Of a stretch of DNA of 64,000 nt, positions 59,434-64,000 are shown piece by piece (position 1 is the stretch's first letter; each line of letters opens with the position of its first letter). A program made the position numbers and the translations under genes. The stretch is from Celeribacter baekdonensis (GTDB taxonomy: Bacteria; Pseudomonadota; Alphaproteobacteria; Rhodobacterales; Rhodobacteraceae). The notes beneath the pieces were generated by a model. It made no database searches and was not told the DNA's origin. It worked only from the letters and a program-made list of their open reading frames with translations. The stretch spans positions 62,001 to 126,000 of the forward strand of contig NZ_CP028472.1 of the NCBI RefSeq assembly GCF_003047105.1. Reading direction: 5' to 3'.

Positions 59434-60147
59434 ATGCTCGAAGTTTCTCATCTCAAGAAACATTTCGGCGCGCTCAAGGTCATCGACGGGGTCGACCTGT
59501 CGGTGGCGCGTGGCGAAGTGTTAGGTATTCTCGGTCCCAACGGGGCCGGAAAAAGCACCCTGTTCAACCTCATTTCCGGCAATTTGCCTCCGACGAATGG
59601 GATCATACGGCTGAAAGGAGTGGACATCACCAAGGCCAACCCATGGACTCGCGTGCGGGACGGCATTGGCCGGACCTTTCAGGTGCCGCATCCTTTCGGG
59701 CATCTGACCGTGTTCGAAAATGTGCTGGTCAGTGCGACACAGGTCAGGCGGCAAAGCGTTGCGGCGGCCCGCCCTGAGGTCAATCGCATTCTCGATCTGT
59801 GCCACCTGTCTCATCGGGCGCGCGTCCCGGCGGGGGATCTGCCGCTTCTGGATCTCAAAAGGCTCGAACTGGCCAAGGCGCTTGGGACAAATCCCGATCT
59901 TTTGCTGCTCGATGAGATTGCAGGCGGGTTGACCGACAGCGAGTGCGGCGCGCTTTTGGATATTCTCGACACGATCAAAGCCGAGGGCGTCACCATCGTC
60001 TGGATTGAACATATCGTTCATGCGTTGATCCGCGTGGCGACCCGTCTGGTGGTTTTGGCCGAAGGGACGTTGATCGCAAACGGCACGCCCGAAGAGGTCA
60101 TGGCCGACACAAAGGTGCGCAACCTCTATTTGGGAGTGGAGGCATGA
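59434..60147 (+). CDS. ABC transporter ATP-binding protein, LivG type
   Basis: 237 residues. Walker A GPNGAGKST (about 35-43), TFQVPHPFGHLTVFENVLV, Walker B LLLLDEIAGGL (Glu replaced by Ile after D-E, i.e. D-E-I-A) and switch WIEHIVHAL. The usual LSGG signature reads LPLLD here (GDLPLLDLKRLELAKAL), a degenerate C-loop. Four-base overlap with the next gene. Confidence 0.9.
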   Translation: MLEVSHLKKHFGALKVIDGVDLSVARGEVLGILGPNGAGKSTLFNLISGNLPPTNGIIRLKGVDITKANPWTRVRDGIGRTFQVPHPFGHLTVFENVLVSATQVRRQSVAAARPEVNRILDLCHLSHRARVPAGDLPLLDLKRLELAKALGTNPDLLLLDEIAGGLTDSECGALLDILDTIKAEGVTIVWIEHIVHALIRVATRLVVLAEGTLIANGTPEEVMADTKVRNLYLGVEA

Positions 60148-60845
60148 GCGCTCTTTTGGAATTGCGTGATTTGAACGTATTTTACGGTGCGTTTCATTCG
60201 GTGCATGGCATCAACATCACCTGTCAGGAGGGCGAAATCGTGTCGCTGATCGGGGCGAATGGGGCGGGTAAAAGTTCGACCCTGCGCGCGATCATCGGAC
60301 AGGTGCCGCGCATCACCGGCGAGATGCGTTTTGACGGAGAGGATATGTCAAAATGTTCGACCCCCGACCGGATCGCCTCCGGTATTGCCTTGGTGCCAGA
60401 AGGACGTCGCCTGTTTCCCAATTTGACGGTCGAAGAAAACCTAATGATCGGGGTCTATACGGGGCGTCCCGGGCCGATTGGTCTCAAGGATGTCTACGCG
60501 ATTTTCCCCGTGCTCTTAGAGCGGCGCAAACAGTTCGCCCGGCAACTTTCCGGTGGTCAGCAACAGATGGTTGCCATCGGTCGCGCCCTGATGATGAATC
60601 CCCGTTTGGTGTTGTTCGATGAAATCAGCCTTGGATTATCGCCAAAGATCATCGGCGATATTTACGAGGTTTTGCCCCGCATTCGGGATCGCGGGTTGAG
60701 CATGATCCTTGTCGAACAGGACATCTCCCGCGCTCTCGCGATGGCAGATCATTTTGTCTGTATGCTCGAAGGCCGCATTTCTCTGGCTGGGCGTCCGGCC
60801 GATGTCACCCGCGCACAAATCGCCGCCAGCTATTTCGGAGACTGA
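60144..60845 (+). CDS. ABC transporter ATP-binding protein, LivF type
   Basis: 233 residues. Walker A GANGAGKSS, GIALVPEGRRLFPNLTVEENL (LivF hallmark), signature LSGGQQQMVAIGRAL and Walker B LVLFDEISLGLSP. Provides the canonical ATP-site signature missing in its partner. One base separates its stop from the LivH gene start. Confidence 0.93.
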   Translation: MSALLELRDLNVFYGAFHSVHGINITCQEGEIVSLIGANGAGKSSTLRAIIGQVPRITGEMRFDGEDMSKCSTPDRIASGIALVPEGRRLFPNLTVEENLMIGVYTGRPGPIGLKDVYAIFPVLLERRKQFARQLSGGQQQMVAIGRALMMNPRLVLFDEISLGLSPKIIGDIYEVLPRIRDRGLSMILVEQDISRALAMADHFVCMLEGRISLAGRPADVTRAQIAASYFGD

Positions 60846-60846
60846 T

Positions 60847-61710
60847 ATGACAGGCCTTCTCGACCAGATCATTCAGGCCAGCCTCTTGGGCGGTCTTTAC
60901 GCTATTTTCGCCCTCGGCCTAGCGATTTCTGTTGGTGTTTTGAAATTCATCAACGTCGCCCATGGCGACCTCATCGTGGCTATGTCGTTTTTGATGCTGA
61001 CACTGACCGAGAGTCTCGGCTTGCCTGCGCCGATTGCCTTTGCGCTTTTGATCCCGATCGGAGCGGGGATGGGGTGGCTTTTGCAATATGGGCTGTTTCA
61101 ACGCGCGGCCAGTCAGAACGAGCTACAGATCATCCTGATCACTTTTGGGCTGTCGGTTATCCTGCAAAACGGGCTTTTGGGGATTTATGGCGCCGACACG
61201 CGCAAGGTGACGGCGGGTGGCATTGAACTCGCCTCACTGCATCTCTTCGGCAATATCAATGTCGGGATTCTCCCCCTGATCATTTTTGCCACGGCCTGCG
61301 TGTTGATCGCGGGGCTTGAACAGCTTTTGTATCGCACCGGGCTGGGTGTCAAAATCCGCGCTATCGCGGATGCGCCCGAAGCGGCGCGTCTTGTTGGTCT
61401 CAAAGTTGCGGGGCTGATGGCCACGGCCATGGCGCTGGTCGGGATCACCGAAGCGGTCTCTGGCGGTTTGATGTCGATCTGGACCAACTTTGATCCCTCC
61501 TCTGGGTCAAGCCGCCTTTTGATCGCCTTCGAGGTCGTCGTGTTGGCCGGGCTCGGCAGTTTCTGGGGCGTACTCGTTGGCGGGATCATCATCGCCTTGG
61601 CGCAAACTTTCGGCGGTATGGTCGACAGTGCCTACCAGGTGCTTGCCGGTCACATCGTCTTTCTCATCCTTTTCCTCGCCCGCCCTCAGGGCCTTTTCCC
61701 GAAGACGTAA
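60847..61710 (+). CDS. ABC transporter permease, LivH type
   Basis: 287 residues from ATG 60847 (earlier in-frame starts would lie inside livF). Motifs: ASLLGGLYAIFALGLAISVGVLKFINVAHGDL (family G-L-x-F-x-N-x-A-H-G), IADAPEAARLVGLKV and LAGLGSFWGVLVGGIIIALAQ. About eight helices. Forms the channel with LivM. Confidence 0.92.
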   Translation: MTGLLDQIIQASLLGGLYAIFALGLAISVGVLKFINVAHGDLIVAMSFLMLTLTESLGLPAPIAFALLIPIGAGMGWLLQYGLFQRAASQNELQIILITFGLSVILQNGLLGIYGADTRKVTAGGIELASLHLFGNINVGILPLIIFATACVLIAGLEQLLYRTGLGVKIRAIADAPEAARLVGLKVAGLMATAMALVGITEAVSGGLMSIWTNFDPSSGSSRLLIAFEVVVLAGLGSFWGVLVGGIIIALAQTFGGMVDSAYQVLAGHIVFLILFLARPQGLFPKT

Positions 61711-61719
61711 GGTGACACC

Positions 61720-62712
61720 ATGACAACCGGACTCGTTCTTTTCGGCCGTATCGCATTGGCTCTCGGGTTGATTGGCCTCTGTGCCGCACCCGTCCTTTTT
61801 TCTCCGGCGATGCTTGTACTTTTGACACAGGCGCTGACCATGCTGACCTTGGCGATGCTGTGGAACCTTGTTGCTGGATATGGCAACGTGATGGTGATCG
61901 GCCAACATGCTTTTGTTGGGATCGGGGCTTATGCTTTTTATGGCTTTGCCATGCTGGCAGGATGGCACATGGCCGTGGCTTTGCCCGCCGCAATGGCGGT
62001 GACCTTGGTGTTTGGTGTTGCGGTCTACGCCATGCTTTATCGGCTGCGCACCGCGTATCTTGCGGTCGGGAGCTGGGTCGTTGCCGAAACTTTGATGCTG
62101 ATTGCAAGCCGCCTTCCGGGCTTTGGTGGCGGGTCGGGTGCAAGCCTCCCGACGAGCCTGTTGCGCAGTTTGGGGGCGCGCGCGCCGGAACGGCTTTCGA
62201 CGATCTACATTCTCGTCTTGGTCATGGCGGTTCTGGCTTTTGGTTTGATTTGGGGCTTAATGCGCTCGCGGATCGGCCTTGGCCTTGCCGCGTTGCGTGA
62301 CAGCGAAGAGGGTGCCGCCGTTGCGGGAGTGAACACCCGCCTTGTGCGCGCGGCGAGCTTTATCCTCGCGGCTCCGATGGTTGGTCTCGTTGGTGTGCTC
62401 ATCACGTTACAAAAGGGGCGGATTTCCCACATTGCCTCGTTTTCGATGCTCGATTGGACCATCTATGTGTTGTTCATCGTCGTGATTGGCGGGCTGGGGA
62501 GCCTCGAAGGGCCGATCATCGGAACGCTGATCTTTTTCCTGCTGCGCGAACTGCTTCAGGATTACGGCACACTCTATCTCATCACGCTCGGCACGATCTC
62601 GATCCTCGTTGTGCTTTTCGCGCCGAAAGGCGTCTGGGGGTTGGCACGGCGCAAATTGGGCCGCGATCTGATCCCGCTCACCCATGATCCGAAAACCGGA
62701 GACTTGACATGA
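61720..62712 (+). CDS. ABC transporter permease, LivM type
   Basis: 330 residues. NLVAGYGNVMVIGQHAFVGIGAYAF (LivM G-x-G-N-x-x-x-x-G-Q-x-x-F-x-G-I-G-A-Y), LAALRDSEEGAAVAGVNTRLVRAASFILAA and IGGLGSLEGPIIGTLIFFLL. Nine to ten helices. Overlaps the alcohol dehydrogenase gene by four bases. Confidence 0.92.
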   Translation: MTTGLVLFGRIALALGLIGLCAAPVLFSPAMLVLLTQALTMLTLAMLWNLVAGYGNVMVIGQHAFVGIGAYAFYGFAMLAGWHMAVALPAAMAVTLVFGVAVYAMLYRLRTAYLAVGSWVVAETLMLIASRLPGFGGGSGASLPTSLLRSLGARAPERLSTIYILVLVMAVLAFGLIWGLMRSRIGLGLAALRDSEEGAAVAGVNTRLVRAASFILAAPMVGLVGVLITLQKGRISHIASFSMLDWTIYVLFIVVIGGLGSLEGPIIGTLIFFLLRELLQDYGTLYLITLGTISILVVLFAPKGVWGLARRKLGRDLIPLTHDPKTGDLT

Positions 62713-63818
62713 AAATCCAAGCCGCCATCGCCCGCGATCCAGGCAAGCTCAGCTACGAGACCCTGACACTCGACGTCCCTCGCCCCAATGAAATCCTTGT
62801 GCGCGTCGTCGCCACCGGGATCTGTCACACCGATCTGTCCGCGATCAACCAGCTTTTGCCCGCGCGGCTGCCGATGGTGCCGGGCCACGAGGGCGCAGGC
62901 ATTGTCGAGGCGGTCGGTTCGGCGGTCACCAAGGTCGCACCCGGTGATCATGTGGTGATGACCTATGATTATTGCGACGACTGCCGGGCCTGCCGGGATC
63001 ACGATCACACCTATTGTCATCACGCGGTGGAGCGGTGTTTCCTCGGCGATCGACCTGATGGCAGCAGCACACTTTTTGACGCTCAAGACGCCGTGGTCCA
63101 TGGTAGTTTCTTTGGCCAATCCTCTCTGGCCACCTATGCGCTGTGTTATGATCGCAATGTGATCAAGGTCCGTAAAGACGCGCCGCTGGATGTGCTCGGC
63201 CCACTCGCTTGCGGCATTCAAACCGGGGCGGGGGCAGTATTCAATGCGCTGGGGGTGACGAAACAAACGGATTTTGCCGTCTTTGGGGCAGGAGCCGTGG
63301 GGTTGAGTGCCGTCATGGCGGCGCATGTGGCGGGCGCGCCCACGATCATTGCGGTCGACATTTCCGAGGAGCGGCTTGAGATGGCCCGCGATTTTGGCGC
63401 AACCCATGTATTCAATAGCCGCACAGAAGATCCCGTCGCCTTTATTCAAAGTGTGACCGAGGGCGGTGTGTTACGCTCGCTGGACACAAGCGGCGTTCCC
63501 ACTGTCATGCAACAGGCGCTGGCCGCCACGGCTCCGCGTGGAACCTGCGGCTGGCTTGCGGGCGTTGATCCGGCGCTTGAAGTGCCAATCAATCCGACCT
63601 TTCTCTTGGCCGGGCGTAGTGTCAAAGGCATCATCGAAGGCGAAAGTCATGACGCACAGACGTTTATCACAAAACTTGTCGATCTTTACATGGAGGGGCG
63701 ATTTCCCTTTGATAAGATGTGCCAGTTTTACGAAATGGATCAATTGGAACAGGCTTTGGTCGACAGTAAATCTGGGGCGACGATCAAGCCGATCATTCGC
63801 TTTCACGCACAAAACTAA
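62709..63818 (+). CDS. Zinc-dependent aryl-alcohol dehydrogenase
   Basis: 369 residues of the medium-chain dehydrogenase family. Catalytic zinc ligands C39 (TGICHTDL) and H61-E62 (PGHEGAG); structural zinc cysteines C90, C93, C96 and C104; Rossmann motif FGAGAVGLSAVMAA. The sequence follows benzyl-alcohol dehydrogenase XylB rather than glutathione-dependent class III forms. It would oxidise an aromatic or aryl alcohol to aldehyde, the substrate of the ALDH at 49.2 kb. Translationally coupled to the importer. Confidence 0.9.
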   Translation: MKIQAAIARDPGKLSYETLTLDVPRPNEILVRVVATGICHTDLSAINQLLPARLPMVPGHEGAGIVEAVGSAVTKVAPGDHVVMTYDYCDDCRACRDHDHTYCHHAVERCFLGDRPDGSSTLFDAQDAVVHGSFFGQSSLATYALCYDRNVIKVRKDAPLDVLGPLACGIQTGAGAVFNALGVTKQTDFAVFGAGAVGLSAVMAAHVAGAPTIIAVDISEERLEMARDFGATHVFNSRTEDPVAFIQSVTEGGVLRSLDTSGVPTVMQQALAATAPRGTCGWLAGVDPALEVPINPTFLLAGRSVKGIIEGESHDAQTFITKLVDLYMEGRFPFDKMCQFYEMDQLEQALVDSKSGATIKPIIRFHAQN

Positions 63819-64000
63819 GTCCGCTTCTTAAGCTGTGCGGGAGCTTTCAAAGCATGCAGGAGATGAGATAAAGCGCCTTAGAACACTGTGGCAGTCTCGT
63901 GGATATGGTCTTTGTGCTCAATTGATCATACCCCACAGCGTGCAAGCTGCCTCTATATCAGCGGGGAGCCAACGTAGAGGCAACAAGGTCTAAAACGGAT
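63819..64000. other. Trailing segment, no gene seen
   Basis: 182 bases after the alcohol dehydrogenase. No gene and no clear terminator hairpin with a U-run is seen before the window ends. Confidence 0.4.

Overview
The window looks like part of a replicon of an alphaproteobacterium, most likely a Rhodobacteraceae (Roseobacter-group) plasmid or chromid. The evidence is a complete repABC module (repA, repB, a predicted antisense RNA, repC and two identical parS-type palindromes) at 10.5-14.1 kb, a Rhizobium/Roseobacter-type L-rhamnose operon, TRAP and ABC solute uptake systems, fairly high GC with alphaproteobacterial codon use, and a heavy load of Tn402/Tn5053-type (tni), IS6 and IS481 remnants. 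No tRNA, rRNA or CRISPR array was found.

Layout. 0-3.8 kb (minus strand): a TolC-type outer-membrane protein (cut by the window edge), a BapA-prefix-like acidic protein and a long Leu/Gly/Asp repeat protein, probably a type I secretion/surface-protein locus. 4.2-5.0 kb: IS6 relic and a ccdAB toxin-antitoxin pair. 5.3-10.0 kb (minus): a tight five-gene siderophore uptake operon (binding protein, two permeases, ATPase, siderophore-interacting reductase). 10.5-14.1 kb: repABC. 14.2-18.9 kb: tyrosine recombinase and a tniA-tniB-tniQ transposition module whose terminal repeats overlap the tniQ 3' end, followed by a dif-like dyad. 19.1-20.5 kb: DUF1403 and ScpB-like genes. 21.0-29.2 kb: a MarR regulator with a ferric-reductase-like protein, a flavin monooxygenase, two alpha/beta hydrolases, a flavodoxin-fold oxidoreductase and two broken genes; one operator motif recurs before the regulator, the reductase and the monooxygenase.

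29.3-33.0 kb is a decay zone: an intact MipA-like protein, then a multiply frameshifted hydrolase, IS6 ends, a serine-recombinase tail, an oligopeptide-permease fragment and an IS481 fragment. 33.1-43.8 kb holds the rhamnose locus: rhaI (one-base frameshift) and the aldolase/dehydrogenase on the minus strand, diverging from a DeoR regulator, a four-gene sugar ABC transporter, mutarotase and kinase. 43.8-48.8 kb is a second decay zone: TonB C-terminal domain, a second degraded tni module, a truncated amidase, a frameshifted amiC and an intact-looking amiR.

49.2-63.8 kb is a coherent aromatic-catabolism island. Minus-strand genes encode aldehyde dehydrogenase, a three-part TRAP transporter, an MhpA-type hydroxylase, a FAH-family hydrolase and a two-domain extradiol dioxygenase with the full catechol 2,3-dioxygenase residue pattern. 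The divergent plus-strand genes encode an IclR regulator, a five-gene branched-chain-amino-acid-type ABC importer and a zinc alcohol dehydrogenase. The inferred logic is uptake of an aromatic alcohol, aldehyde or acid, side-chain oxidation, ring hydroxylation, meta cleavage and hydrolysis of the product. The exact substrate cannot be read from sequence, and this island is the best candidate for an undescribed pathway.
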